NCBI GenBank assembly: GCA_032433765.1
Contig: JAVIAB010000156.1
Span: forward strand, 86,060,269 to 86,124,268
Reading direction: 5' to 3'
Source of the DNA: Megaustenia siamemsis
Lineage: Eukaryota > Mollusca > Gastropoda > Stylommatophora > Ariophantidae
DNA length: 64,000 nucleotides
Shown here: positions 10,557 through 23,379 of the stretch, piece after piece
How positions within the stretch are numbered: position 1 is the stretch's first letter
Layout of the letters: the number at the start of each line of letters is the position of its first letter
The notes under the pieces: generated by a model
The model's input: the letters and a program-made list of their open reading frames with translations, nothing else
Database searches by the model: none
What the model was told of the DNA's origin: nothing
Translations under genes and position numbers: made by a program

Positions 10557-13521
10557 AGACATGGGATCTCACTAGCTCGGGAGCTTCAGACATGGGATCT
10601 CACTAGCAGGAGGGGTCTAGACATGGGATCTCATTAGCAGGAGAGGGCTAGACGTAGGATCTCACTAGCTGGAGGGGTCTAGACATGGGATCTCACTAGC
10701 TGGAGAGGTTTAGACATTGGATCTCACTAGCTGGATGGATCTAGACAAGGGTTCTCACTAGCTGGAGAGGGCTAGACATTGGATCTCACTAGCTGGAGGG
10801 GTATAGACAAGGGTTCTCACTAGCTGGAGAGGGCTAGACATTGGATCTCACTAGCTAGAGGGGTCTAGAGACTCTCAGATCTCACTATCTGGAGAGGTTT
10901 AGACATCGGATGTCACTAGCTGGAGGGGTTTAGACATCGGATCTCACTAGCTGGAGAGGTTTAGACATCGGATCTCACTAGCTGGGGAGGGCTACACATC
11001 GGATCTCACTAGCTGGGGAGGGCTAGACATCGGATCTCACTAGCTGGGGAGGGCTACACATCGGATCTCACTAGCTGGGGAGGGCTACACATCGGATCTC
11101 ACTAGCTGGAGAGGGCTACACATCGGATCTCACTAGCAGGAGAGGGCTACACATCGGATCTCACTAGCTGGGGAGGGCTAGACATCGGATCTCACTAGCT
11201 GGGGAGGGCTACACATCGGATCTCACTAGCTGGGGAGGGCTACACATCGGATCTCACTAGCTGGAGAGGGCTACACATCGGATCTCACTAGCTGGAGAGG
11301 GCTAGACATCGGATCTCATTAGCTAGAGAGGGCTACACATCGGATCCCACTAGCTGGAGAGGGCTACACATCGGATCTCACTAGCTGGAGATGGCTAGAC
11401 ATCGGATCTCACTAGCTGGAGAGGGCTACACATCGGATCTCACTACCTGGAGAGGGCTAGATATAGGATCTCACTAGCTGGAGAGGGATAGATCGGATCT
11501 CACTAGCTGGAGAGGGCTAGACATCGGATCTCACAGGCTGGGGAGGGCTAGACATATGTTCTCACTAGCAGGAGAGGGCTAGACATCGGATCACACTAGC
11601 AGGAGAGGGCTAGACATCGGATCACACTAGCTGGAGAGGGCTAGACATCGGATCTCACTAGCTGGAGAGGGCTAGACATCGGATCTCACTAGCTGGAGAG
11701 GGCTAGACATCGGATCTCACAGGCTGGGGAGGGCTAGACATATGTTCTCACTAGCAGGAGAGGGCTAGACATCGGATCACACTAGCAGGAGAGGGTTAGA
11801 CATCGGATCTCACTAGCTGGAGAGGGCTAGAAATTGGATTTCACTAGCTGGAGAGGACTAGACATCGGATCTCACTAGCTGGAGAGGGCTAGACAACGGA
11901 TCTCACTAGCTGGAGAGGGCTAGACATCGGATCTCTCTAGCTGGAGAGGGATAGACATCGGATCTCACTAGCTGGAGAGGGCTAGACATCGGATCTCACT
12001 AGCTGGAGAGGGCTAGAAATTGGATCTCACGACCTGGAGAGGGCTAGACATTGGATCTCATTAGATAGAGGGGGCTAGATATCGGATCTCACTAGCTAAA
12101 TAGGGCTAAACATCGATTCTCATTAACTAGAGGGGTCTAGACATCGAATCTCACGACCTACCTGGGTAGACTAGACATTGGATCTCACTACTCAGAGAGC
12201 GCTAGACATCGGATCTCACTACTCAGAGAGGGCTAGACATCGGATCTCACTACTCAGAGAGGGCTAGACATCGGATCTCGCTACTCAGAGAGGGCTAGAC
12301 ATCAGATCTCGCTACACAGAGATGGCTAGACATCGGATCTCACTACCCAGAGAGGGCTAGACATCGGATCTCACTACTCAGAGAGGGCTAGACATCGGAT
12401 CTCACTACTCAGAGAGGGCTAGACATCGGATCTCGCTACACAGAGAGGGCTAGACATCGGATCTCACTACCCAGAGAGGGCTAGACATCGGATCTCACTA
12501 CTCAGAGAGGGCTAGACATCGGATCTCGCTACACAGAGAGGGCTAGACATTGGATCTCGCTACATAGAGAGGGCTAGACATCGGATCTCGCTACACAGAG
12601 AGGGCTAGCCATCGGATCTCACTACTCAGAGAGGGCTAGACATCGGATCTCACTACACAGAGAGGGCTAGACATCGGATCTCGCTACACAGAGAGGGCTA
12701 GCCATCGGATCTCACTACTCAGAGAGGGCTAGACATCGGATCTCACTACACAGAGAGGGCTAGACATCGGATCTCACTACACAGAGAGGGCTAGACATCG
12801 GATCTCACTACACAAAGAGGGCTAGACATCGGATCTCACTACACAGAGAGGGCTAGACATCGGATCTCGCTACACAGAGAGGGCTAGACATCGGATCTCA
12901 CTACACAGAGAGGGCTAGACATTGGATCTCGCTACATAGAGGGGGCTAGCCATCGGATCTCACTACTCAGAGAGGGCTAGACATCGGATCACACTACACA
13001 GAGAGGGCTAGACATCGGATCTCACTACTCAGAGAGGGCTAGACATCGGATCTCACTACACAGAGAGGGCTAGACATCGGATCTCACTACACAGAGAGGG
13101 CTAGACATCGGATCTCGCTACACAGAGAGGGCTAGACATCGGATCTCACTACTCAGAGAGGGCTAGACATCGGATCTCACTACACAGAGAGGGCTAGACA
13201 TCGGATCTCACTACACAGAGAGGGCTAGACATCGGATCTCACTACACAGAGAGGGCTAGACATCGGATCTCGCTACACAGAGAGGGCTAGACATCGGATC
13301 TCACTACACAGAGAGGGCTAGACATCGGATCTCACTACACAGAGAGGGCTAGACATCGGATCTCACTACACAGAGAGGGCTAGACATCGGATCTCGCTAC
13401 ACAGAGAGGGCTAGACATCGGATCTCACTACACAGAGAGGGCTAGACATCGGATCTCACTACACAGAGAGGGCTAGACATCGGATCTCACTACACAGAGA
13501 GGGCTAGACATCGGATCTCGC
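10557..13521. repeat. 31-bp minisatellite, about 95 copies, two subfamilies
   Basis: The unit contains AGACATCGGATCTCACTAGC and then TGGAGAGGGCT. Up to about 12170 units carry CTAGCTGGAGAGGG. From about 12180 to the end they carry CTACACAGAGAGGG or CTACTCAGAGAGGG. Near the right end a GATCTCGCT variant recurs every fourth unit (about 124 bp), a short higher-order period. The two subfamilies meet in a diverged zone around 12060-12180. Confidence 0.97.
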
Positions 13522-13583
13522 TGGCCAAGAGATCAGGGGAGGGAAACATCGAGGCTTAATCGTGGATTAATTTTTCCTTTTGA

Positions 13584-13595
13584 GGGGGGGGGGGG
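13584..13595 (+). repeat. Run of 12 G
   Basis: An uninterrupted G tract within TTGAG...ACTAGG. It is prone to length errors in sequencing and polymerase slippage. Confidence 0.9.
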
Positions 13596-13643
13596 ACTAG
13601 GAAAATGACCTCCAAGAGTTGGTGACGAAAGAGATGGAGGGTG

Positions 13644-13723
13644 CAAGATGTCACAGACAAAATGGCACAGACAAGATGGCATTGACAAGATGGCACAGAC
13701 AAGATGGCACAGACAAGGTGGCA
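13644..13723. repeat. 14-bp minisatellite, about 6 copies
   Basis: The unit is AAGATGGCACAGAC with variants TCACAGAC and CATTGAC. Confidence 0.93.
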
Positions 13724-13830
13724 CTGGCTGCCGCATAAGCGACGTGTCTCGCGCAGGCACCACATCAGAGTAGCTATGTGAAGGGAAAGTTCCAGCTGGG
13801 GTAAGCAGATAGACAACGATACATCACGCA

Positions 13831-14326
13831 ACTGTCTATTGTTGCGTTGAGACAACTATTGTTACGTTGAGACAACTATTGTTACGGTAAGACAACTAAT
13901 GATACAGTAAGACAACTATTGTTACGTTGAGACAACTATTGTTACGTTGAAACAACTATTGTTACGTTGAAACAACTATTGTTACGTTGAAACAACTATT
14001 GTTACGTTGAGACAACTATCGTTACGTTGAAACAACTATTGTTACGTTGAGACAACTATTGTTACGTTGAGACAACTATTGTTACGGTAAGACAACTAAT
14101 GATACAGTAAGACAACTATTGTTACGTTGAGACAACTATTGTTACGTTGAAACAACTATTGTTACGTTGAAACAACTATTGTTACGTTGAAACAACTATT
14201 GTTACGTTGAGACAACTATCGTTACGTTGAAACAACTATTGTTACGTTGAGACAACTATTGTTACGTTGAGACAACTATTGTTACGGTAAGACAACTAAT
14301 GTTACGGTAAGACAACTATTGTTACA
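13831..14326. repeat. 20-bp minisatellite, about 25 copies, 200-bp higher order
   Basis: The unit is GTTACGTTGAGACAACTATT. The marker variant GTTACGGTAAGACAACTAAT lies at 13881, 14081 and 14281, exactly 200 bp (ten units) apart. Confidence 0.97.
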
Positions 14327-14416
14327 ATCAGCGTTTCATGTGATTAAAAGAAGCGAAATGTAGGCAAGCAGGAAATGAATCAATGGACGCTGTAAGCTGT
14401 GGGGTGTATGTGTGTG

Positions 14417-14457
<41 letters not shown>

Positions 14458-14799
14458 ACTCGTAGGTATATCCACACAGGGAGAGTACACGTGCCGTTGA
14501 CGTCATCATATATGGTGGCAGCAGGCCGATGAGTATCTTACATTAGTGATTGTCCAAGACTAGAGAGCAGCTTCTCTCATGGCTGACTGTGACAATATTT
14601 GAACGATGATCGCACTGCAAGAATCAAAGACACAATTTGATGTGAAACGTCTGCCTCCTAGCTCGAACGTTTTCCTCCTTTACAATTGACTTTCTCTCTC
14701 TCAAGACTGATACAATTTCTTGAATCTCTTCTCCTCCGTATTCTACGATCACCTGCCAGCTTTGGCCAGTCTATATTCACCTACTGGACCTCCCTCAGG
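14327..14799. other. Unique spacer with TG/TA microsatellite
   Basis: A (TG)n(CA)(TA)n tract lies at about 14410-14453. The rest shows no coding signal or recognised element. Confidence 0.6.
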
Positions 14800-15836
14800 A
14801 ATGGCTTGTAAACATCAATGGCTCGTAGACATCAATTATTTGTAGACATCAATGGCTTGTAGACATCAATTATTTGTAGACATCAATGGCTTGTAGACAA
14901 CAATTATTTGTAGACATCAATGGCTTGTAGACATCAATTATTTGTAGACATCAATGGCTCGTAGACATCAATTATTTGTAGACATCAATGGCTTGTAGAC
15001 ATCAATTATTTGTAGACATCAATGGCTTGTAGACATCAATTATTTGTAGACATCAATGACTTGAAGACATCAATTATTTGTAGACATCAATGGCTTTTAG
15101 ACATAAATTATTTGTAAACATCAATGGCTTGTAGACATCAATGGCATGTAGACGTCAATTATTTGTAGACATCACTGGGTTGTTGACATCAATATCTTGC
15201 ATATATCAATGGCTTGTAGACACCAATGACATATAGACATCAATTATTTGTAGACATCAATTATTTGAAGACATCAATATCTTGTAGACATCAATGGCTT
15301 GTAGACATCAATTATTTGTAGACATCAATGACTTGAAGACATCAATTATTTGTAGACATCAATTATTTGTAGACATCAATGAAATGAAGACATCAATTAT
15401 GTATAGACATCAATGAGTTGTAGACATCAATATCTTGCATACATCAATGGCTTGTAGACATCAATGACTTGTAGACATCAATGGCTTTTTACATCAATGG
15501 ATTGTAGACATCAATTATTTGTAGAAATCAATGACTTGTAGACATCAATATCTTGCATACATCAATGGCTTGTAGACTTCAATTATTTGTAGACATCAAT
15601 GACATATAGACATCAATTATTTGCAGATATCAGTCACTTGTAAACATCAATATCTTGTAGACATCAATGACTTGTAGACATAAATTATTTGTAGACATCA
15701 ATGACTTGTAGGGATCAATATCTTGTAGACATCAATATCCTGTAGACATCAATGGCTTGTAAACATCAATTATTTGTAGACATCAATTATTTGTAGACAT
15801 CAACGACTTCTAGACATCAATGACTTGCATACATCT
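14800..15836. repeat. 17-bp minisatellite, about 61 copies, partly dimeric
   Basis: Two monomer types, TAGACATCAATGGCTTG and TAGACATCAATTATTTG, alternate regularly on the left to make a 34-bp dimer. The order becomes irregular to the right, with extra types ending ATATCTTG and ATGACTTG. Confidence 0.97.
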
Positions 15837-15934
15837 TTGTGCTCCAAATTTGATCAGCCCACATCACCCCCCTCCCCCTGCAAGCTCGCCATGTGTGGCA
15901 GTGTAACTTGTGACTGTCCGTTCCTTTAACATCC

Positions 15935-16090
15935 TCTAGCGACCCTTTTCTCCTAGCGACCCTTTTCTCCTTTCGACCCTTTTCTCCTAGCGACCCTTTT
16001 CTCCTAGCGACCCGTTTCTCCTAGCGATTATATTTTCCTAACGACCAGTTTCTCCTAGCGACCCGTTTCTCCTAGCGACCCTTTTCTCCT
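15935..16090. repeat. Second 17-bp minisatellite, about 9 copies
   Basis: The unit is CGACCCTTTTCTCCTAG, with CGACCCGTTTC and CGATTATATTTTC variants. It is unrelated in sequence to the 17-bp array on its left. Confidence 0.96.
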
Positions 16091-16163
16091 CTGTATATAA
16101 CTGATAATATCATTCATGTTAGGACTGTGTGTATGTTGTGATAAAAGTGAGATTGAGACTTGA

Positions 16164-17784
16164 TTTAGCTAATGGTGTGACTGACACTTAGGTCTGTGTG
16201 TTTAGCTAATGGTGTGACTGACACTTAGGTCTGTGTGTTTAGCTAATGGTGTGACTGACACATAGGTCTGTGTGTTTAGCTAATGGTGTGATTGACACAT
16301 AGGTCTGTGTGTTTAGCTAATGGTGTGACTGATACTTAGGTCTGTGTGTTTAGCTAATGGTGTGACTGACACTTAGGTCTGTGTGTTTAGCTAATGGTGT
16401 GACTTACACTTTGGTCTGTGTGTTTAGCTAATGGTGTGACTGGCATTTAGGCCTGTGTGTTTAGCTAATGGTGTGACTGACACTTAGGTCTGTGTGTTTA
16501 GCTAATGGTGTGACTTACACTTAGGTCTGTGTGTTTAGCTAATGGTGTGACTGACACATAGGTCTGTGTGTTTAGCTAATGGTGTGACTGATACTTAGGC
16601 CTGTGTGTTTAGCTAATGGTGTGACTGACACATAGGCCTGTGTGTTTAGCTAATGGTGTGACTGACACTTAAGCCTGTGTGTTTAGCTAATGGTGCGACT
16701 GACACTTAGGCCTGTGTGTTTAGCTAATGGTGTGACTGACACATAGGCCTGTGTGTTTAGCTAATGGTGTGACTGACACATAGGCCTGGGTGTTTAGTTA
16801 ATGGTGTGAATGACACTTAGGTCTGTGTGTTTAGCTAATGGTGTGACTGATACTTAGGTCTGTGTGTTTAGCTAATGGTGTGACTGATACTTAGGTCTGT
16901 GTGTTTAGCTAATGGTGTGACTGATACTTAGGTCTGTGTGTTTAGCTAATGGTGTGACTGACACTTAGGTCTGTGTGTTTAGCTAATGGTGTGACTGACA
17001 CTTAGGTCTGTGTGTTTAGCTAATGGTGTGACTGACACATAGGTCTGTGTGATTAGCTAATGGTGTGACTGATACTTAGGTCTGTGTGTTTAGCTAATGG
17101 TGTGACTGACATTTAGGCCTGGGTGTTTAGCTAATGGTGTGAATGACACTTAGGTCTGTGTGTTTAGCTAATGGTGTGACTGATACTTAGGTCTGTGTAT
17201 TTAGCTAATGGTGTGACTGACATTTAGACCTGGGTGTTTAGCTAATGGTGTGACTTACACTTAGGTCTGGGTGTTTAGCTAATGGTGTGACTGACACTTA
17301 GGCCTGGGTGTTTAGCTAATGGTGTGACTGACATTTAGGCCTGGGTGTTTAGCTAATGGTGTGAATGACACTTAGGTCTGTGTGTTTAGCTAATGGTGTG
17401 ACTGATACTTAGGCCTGTGTGTTTAGCTAATGGTGTGACTGACATTTAGGCCTGGGTGTTTAGCTAATGGTGTGACTTACACTTAGGCCTGGGTGTTTAG
17501 CTAATGGTGTGACTGACACTTAGGTCTGTGTGTTTAGCTAATGGTGTGACTGACATTTAGGCCTGGGTGTTTAGCTAATGGTGTGACTTACCCTTAGGCC
17601 TGGGTGTTTAGCTAATGGTGTGACTGACACTTAGGCCTGGGTGTTTAGCTAATGGTGTGACTTACACTTAGGCCTGGGTGTTTAGCTAATGGTGTGACTG
17701 ACACTTTTGGCAGTGTGTTTAGCTAATGGTGTGACTGATACTTAGGTCTGTGTGTTTAGCTAATGGTGTGACTGACACCTTGGT
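16164..17784. repeat. 37-bp minisatellite, about 44 copies
   Basis: The unit starts TTAGCTAATGGTGTGACTGA and continues CACTTAGGTCTGTGTGT. Variable sites include GACAC/GATAC/TTACAC, GGTC/GGCC and TGTGTGT/TGGGTGT. Confidence 0.97.
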
Positions 17785-18069
17785 AAGGGTATGCTGTAAT
17801 AGACATGGTGTTGATCGGGTAAATGAAAGTGTAGTTCTTTTGTCATATAGGGGTTGTCTCTTTCATATAGGGGTTATCTCTGTCATATAGGGGTTGTCTT
17901 GCACATAACGGAAACAAATGCTGACAAGACCAGTCCCATGACATCTATTCTGATGCTCACTTCCCTTCTGGCCAAGCTGGGACGCGTTCTCTGTGTCTGG
18001 TTAACGAAAGCATCGATAAATGTAGACCTTTCTAGATACAACTAGTCAAGGTGAACACGAGAATACAGT
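17785..18069. other. Unique spacer with three short repeats
   Basis: Three copies of CATATAGGGGTTGTCT-like sequence lie at about 17845-17893. No gene was recognised. Confidence 0.6.
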
Positions 18070-18366
18070 CAAATAAAGAAAGTAAGTACGAGGGAAAGTA
18101 ACAAATAAAGAAAGTAAGTAAGAGGGAAAGAAACAAATAAAGAAAGTAAGTAAGAGGGAAAGAAACAAATAAAGAAAGTAAGTAAGAGGGAAAGAAACAA
18201 AGAAAGAAAGTAAGTAAGAGGGAAAGAAACAAAGAAAGAAAGTAAGTAAGAGGGAAAGAAACAAAGAAAGAAAGTAAGTAAGAGGGAAAGAAACAAATAA
18301 AGAAAGTAAGTAAGAGGGAAAGAAACAAAGAAAGAAAGTAAGTAAGAGGGAAAGAAACAAAGAAAA
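18070..18366. repeat. 32-bp purine-rich minisatellite, about 9 copies
   Basis: The unit runs AAATAAAGAAAGTAAGTAAG then AGGGAAAGAAAC; AAATAAAG alternates with AAAGAAAG. The plus strand is strongly purine-rich. The leucine/phenylalanine-rich minus frames across it mimic membrane proteins but are repeat products. Confidence 0.97.
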
Positions 18367-18444
18367 TAATAAGCGAACAAAAAACAAACAAACAAAACAA
18401 AAGAGAAAAAAGAAAAAAAAATTAGAGAAAGAAAGAAAAAATAA

Positions 18445-20071
18445 ATTGTTCACTTTTACTACAACATTCACTTTTACTACATTGTTCACTTTTACTACAT
18501 TGTTCACTTTTACTACATCGTTCACTTTTACTACATCGTTCACATTTACTACACCATTCAATTTTACTACATTGTTCACTTTTAATACATTGTTCACTTT
18601 TACTACATTGTTCACTTTTACTACATTGTTCACTTTTACTACATCGTTCACTTTTACTACAACATTCACTTTTACTACAACATTCACTTTTACTACATCG
18701 TTCACTTTTACTACATCGTTCACTTTTACTACATCATTCAATTTTACTACAACATTCACTTTTACTAAAATGTTCACTTTTACTACATTATTCTTTTTTA
18801 CTACATTGTTAACTGTTACTACATTGTCCTCTTTTACTACATCGTTCACTTTACTACATTGTTCACTTTTACTACAATGTTCACCTTTACTACAATGTTC
18901 ACTTTTACCACAATGTTCATTTTTACTACAATGTTCACTCCTACTACAATGTTCACTTTTACAACAATGTTCACTTTTACAACAATGTTCACTTTTACTA
19001 CAATGTTCACTTTTACTACAATGTTCACTTTTACTACATTGTTCACTTTTACTACATTATTCACTTTTACTACATTGTTCACTTTTACTACATTGTTCAC
19101 TTTTACTACAATGTTCACTTTTACTACATTGTTCACTTTTACTACATTATTCACTTTTACTACATTGTTCACTTTTACTACATTGTTCACTTTTACTACA
19201 ATGTTCACTTTTACTACAATGTTCACTTCTACTACAATGTTCACTTTTACTACAATGTTCACTTTTACTACAATGTTCACTTTTACTATATTGTTCACTT
19301 TTACTACATCGTTCACTTTTACTACATTGTTCACTTCTACTACAATGATCACTTTTACTACATTGTTCACTTTTACTACAATGATCACTTTTACTACATT
19401 GTTCACTTTTACTACAATGTTCACTTTTACTACAATTTTTACTTTTACTACAATGTTCACTTTTACTACAATGTTCACTTTTACTACAATGTTCACTTTT
19501 ACTACATTGTTCACTTTTACTACATTGTTCACTTTTACTACAATGTTCACTTTTACTACATTGTTCACTTTTACTTCAATGTTCACTTTTACTACAATGT
19601 TCACTTTTACTACAATGTTCATTTTTACTACAATGTTCACTTCTACAACAATGTTCACTTTTACTACAATGTTCACTTTACTACAATGTTCATTTTTACT
19701 ACAATGTTCACTTTTACTACAATGTTTACTTTAACTACAATGTTCACTTTTACTACAATGTTCACTTTTACTACATTGTTCACTTTTACTACATTGTTCA
19801 CTTTTACTACATTGTTCACTTTTACTACTTTGTTCACTTTTACTACAATGTTCACTTTTACTACATTGTTCACTTTTACTACAATGTTCACTTTTACTAC
19901 AATGTTCACTTTTACTACAATGTTCACTTTTACTACATTGTTCACTTTTACTACAATGTTCACTTTTACTACAATGTTCACTTTTACTACATTGTTCACT
20001 TTACTACAATGTTCACTTTTACTACATTGTTCACTTTTACTACAATGTTCACTTTTACTACATTGTTCACT
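18445..20071. repeat. 18-bp minisatellite, about 90 copies
   Basis: The unit is TTCACTTTTACTACATTG or TTCACTTTTACTACAATG. Single-base losses (TTCACTTTACTAC) at about 18848, 19675 and 19997 shift the reading frame, so the open frames break there. Repeated FTFTTM and VVKVNI peptides are artefacts. Confidence 0.97.
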
Positions 20072-22058
20072 ACATGTTACTGCAGATGATGTTACTGTCA
20101 ATGATTTTTCTATCAATGAAGTTATTGTAGATGATGTTACTGTAGATGAATTTAATTTCTATGATGTTACTGTCAATTATGATACTGTAAATGATGCTAC
20201 AGTAGATTATGATACTGTAGATGCTGTTATTGTAGATGATGTTATTGAAGATGATGTTACTGCAGATGATGCTGCTGTCAATGATGTTACTATCAATGAA
20301 GTTATTGTAGATGATGTTACTGTCAACAATATTACTGACAATGATGTTACTGTAGATGATGTTACTGTAGATGATGTTACTGTAGATGATGTTACTGTAG
20401 ATGATATTACTGTCAATGATGTTGCTGTAGATGATATTACTGTAGATGATGTTGCCGTAGATGATGTTACTGTAGATGATGTTACTGTAGATGATGTTAC
20501 TGTAGATGATGTTACTGTAGATGATGTTGCCGTAGATGATGTTACTGTAGATGATGTTGCCGTAGATGATGTTACTGTAGATGATGTTACTGTAGATGAT
20601 GTTACTGTAGATGATGCTGCTGTCAATGATGTTACTATCAATGAAGTTATTGTAGATGATGTTACTGTAGATGATGTTACTGTAGATGATATTACTGTCA
20701 ATGATGTTGCTGTAGATGATATTACTGTAGATGATGTTGCCGTAGATGATGTTACTGTAGATGATGTTACTGTCAATGATGCTACTGTCAATGATGCTAC
20801 TGTCAATGATGCTACTGTCAATGATGCTACTGTCAATGATGCTACTGTCAATGATGCTACTGTCAATGATGCTACTGTCACTGATGCTACTGTCAATGAT
20901 TTTACTGTCACTGATGCTACTGTCAATGATTTTACTGTCACTGATGCTACTGTCAATGATTTTACTATCACTGATGCTACTGTTGATTATGTTACTGTCA
21001 CTGATGCTACTGTCAATGATTTTACTGTCACTGATGCTACTGTCAATGATTGTACTGTCACTGATGCTACTGTCAATGATTTTACTGTCACTGATGCTAC
21101 TGTCGATTATGTTACTGTATATGATGTTACTGTCGGTGATGTTATTGTAGATGATGTTATTGTCGAAGATGTTACTATCGATGATGTTATTGTATATGAT
21201 GTTATTGTCGATGATGTTACTGTCGATGATGTTATTGTATATGATGTTATTGTCGATGATGTTACTGTCGATGATGTTATTGTAGATGATGTTATTGTCA
21301 ATGATGTTAATATCGATGATGTTATTGTATATGATGTTATTGTCGATGATGTTACTGTCGATGATGTTATTGTAGATGATGTTACTGACGAACATTTTAC
21401 TGTAGAGATGTTAATTTCAAAGATGTTGCTGTCAATGATGCTACTGTAGAAGTTGTTACTGTCGATGATGTTACTGTAGATGATGTTACTGTCGATGATG
21501 TTACTGTCGATGATGTTACTGTAGATGATGTTACTGTCGATGATGTTACTGTCGATGATGTTACTGTAGATGATGTTACTGTCGATGATGTTACTGTCGA
21601 TGATTTTATTGTAGATGATGTTATTGTAGATGATGTTACTCTCGATGATGTTATTGTAGATGATGTTATAATAGATGATGTTACTATCGATGGTGTTATT
21701 GTAGATGATGTTATTGTAGATGATGTTACTATCGATGATGTTATTGTAGATGATGTTATTGTAGATGATGTTACTATCGATAATGTTATTGTAGATGCTG
21801 TTATTGCAGATGATGTTATTGTAGACGATGTTATTGTAGATGATGTTATTGTAGATGATGCTACTATGGATGATGTTATTGTAGATGATGTTATTGTAAT
21901 TGATGTTATTGTAGATGATGCTATTGTAATTGATGTTATTGTAGATGATGTTACTGTCGAAGATGTTATTGTAGATAATGTTACTGTGGATGATGTTATT
22001 GTAGATGATGTTATTGTAGATGATGTTACTATTGATGATGTTATTGTAGATGATGTTA
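20072..22058. repeat. 15-bp minisatellite, about 130 copies
   Basis: The basic unit is GATGTTACTGTAGAT. Domains carry different subtypes: GATGCTACTGTCAAT (about 20770-20880), a 30-bp dimer of GATGCTACTGTCAAT and GATTTTACTGTCACT (about 20880-21110), and GATGTTATTGTAGAT (about 21130-22058). It follows the 18-bp array with almost no spacer. Open frames with repeated DDVTV or SSTVT are repeat products. Confidence 0.97.
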
Positions 22059-22126
22059 GCCTTAACACCAAGCAGAATGTGGTTTCAATACATCAAAAAG
22101 ACCTTTAACCTGACATCAGAAGAAGT

Positions 22127-22603
22127 GGGAGATCTGGCTAGAGACAGAGATTCTTTCAGACGGGCTGTAGTGAATGTAACGTTCTGTGGGAGATCTGGCT
22201 AGAGACAGAGATTGTTTCAGATTGGCTGTGGTGAATGTAACGTTCTGTGGGAGATCTGGCTAGAGACAGAGATTGTTTCAGATTGGCTGTGGTGAATGTA
22301 ACGTTCTGTGGGAGATCTGGCTAGAGACAGAGATTCTTTCAGATTGGCTGTGGTGAATGTAACGTTCTGTGGGAGATCTGGCTAGAGACAGAGATTGTTT
22401 CAGATTGGCTGTGGTGAATGTAACGTTCTGTGGGAGATCTGGCTAGAGACAGAGATTGTTTCAGATTGGCTGTGGTGAATGCAACGTTCTGTGGGAGATC
22501 TGGTTAGAGACAGAGATTATTTCAGATTGGCTGTGGTGAATGTAACGTTCTGTTGGAGATCTGGCTGGAGACAGAGATTCTTTCAGACGGGTTGTGGTGA
22601 CAT
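22127..22603. repeat. 61-bp minisatellite, about 8 copies
   Basis: The unit starts GGGAGATCTGGCTAGAGACA and continues GAGATTGTTTCAGATTGGCT. It has the longest unit in the window, with few differences between copies except at the ends. Confidence 0.97.
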
Positions 22604-22741
22604 TCTGCAAAGAACATGCTAGTTGATTGTGATGATGATGATGATGATGAAATATAATAATTATAAAAAGGAGCACAACCCATAAGTACCCTTGTGTTGC
22701 AGACATCGAAACTATTCTCAAATATCCAAGTCCTTTAGAGC

Positions 22742-22788
22742 GCGGCACTACATGCAAGTACTTAATTCTAGTAAGACGTGGCACTAAA
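22742..22788. repeat. Diverged outlying unit of the 36-bp array
   Basis: GCGGCACTACATGCAAGTAC begins a 36-bp stretch that is followed by a new GTGGCACTA. It resembles the GTGGCACTACACACCAGTAC unit of the array at 23403-24082 in both period and sequence. It appears to be an old flank of that array, cut off by the SINE-like block. Confidence 0.6.
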
Positions 22789-22792
22789 CAAG

Positions 22793-23040
22793 AGTCGTTA
22801 GCCGAGTTGGGAAAACCACCCGACTAGACTACCAACGTTCGGACAACCCGTGTTCGATTCCCGCTGGGAGCAGTGTGAGTTGTACTCGTGGTTTGAAAGA
22901 AAAAAAATACCCCACGGTCGACCCGGCCTTTGGCAGAAATGGGTACCAGGGTAAATTATCCTGGGAAGGTGAGGAATGTCGCTTCGCATCTGAGTTTCGA
23001 TGCTTGAGGCTACACTATACAGAAATCTCCGAACATTTCT
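22793..23040 (+). mobile_element. tRNA-derived SINE-like element
   Basis: Internal pol III promoter boxes are visible: A box TAGCCGAGTTGG at 22799-22810 and B box GTTCGATTCCC at 22852-22862, with about 41 bases between them. The head looks serine-tRNA-like, with GACTAGA at the anticodon position and a long variable region. It is followed by about 170 bases of unrelated body including an A-rich run near 22901. Stems do not fold as a clean tRNA, so a SINE head fits better than a gene. The 3' end is not defined. Confidence 0.6.
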
Positions 23041-23379
23041 GGATAGGCGACCGAGCACATATGGGTGGAAACTCGCGTGCTAAGATAGGTGGCCGAGCAC
23101 ATATGGGTGGAAACTCGCGTGCTAAGATAGGCGACCGAGCACATATGGGTGGAAACTCGCGTGCTAAGATAGGCGACCGAGCACATATGGGTGGAAACTC
23201 GCGTGCTAAGATAGGCGACCGAGCACATATGGGTGGAAACTCGCGTGCTAAGATAGGCGACCGAGCACATATGGGTGGAAACTCGCGTGCTAAGATAGGC
23301 GACCGAGCACATATGGGTGGAAACTCGCGTGCTAAGATAGGCGACCGAGCACATATGGGTGGAAACTCGCGTGCTAAGA
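23041..23379. repeat. 42-bp minisatellite, 8 copies
   Basis: The unit contains GGCGACCGAGCACATATGGG then TGGAAACTCGCGTGCTAA. After the last copy comes GCCGGTTCATGTCTC, loosely like a tRNA B box, so the array may be an amplified piece of a tRNA-like sequence. The open frame repeating RAHMGGNSRAKIGD is not taken as a gene. Confidence 0.95.

Noticed and set aside
8606..14326. Regular repeats considered as a CRISPR array
   Set aside because: Units are head to tail with no unique spacers, and the sequence is eukaryotic.
18032..18400. Leucine/phenylalanine-rich minus frame resembling a membrane protein
   Set aside because: Produced by the purine-rich 32-bp repeat; periodic and without unique sequence.
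18446..22108. Long open frames rich in FTFTTM, DDVTV or SSTVT as possible structural proteins
   Set aside because: They follow the 18- and 15-bp units exactly, occur on both strands and shift frame at single-base losses; nothing outside the repeat supports a gene.
22793..22873. True tRNA gene
   Set aside because: A and B boxes are good, but the acceptor and other stems do not pair cleanly and an unrelated body follows, as in a SINE.
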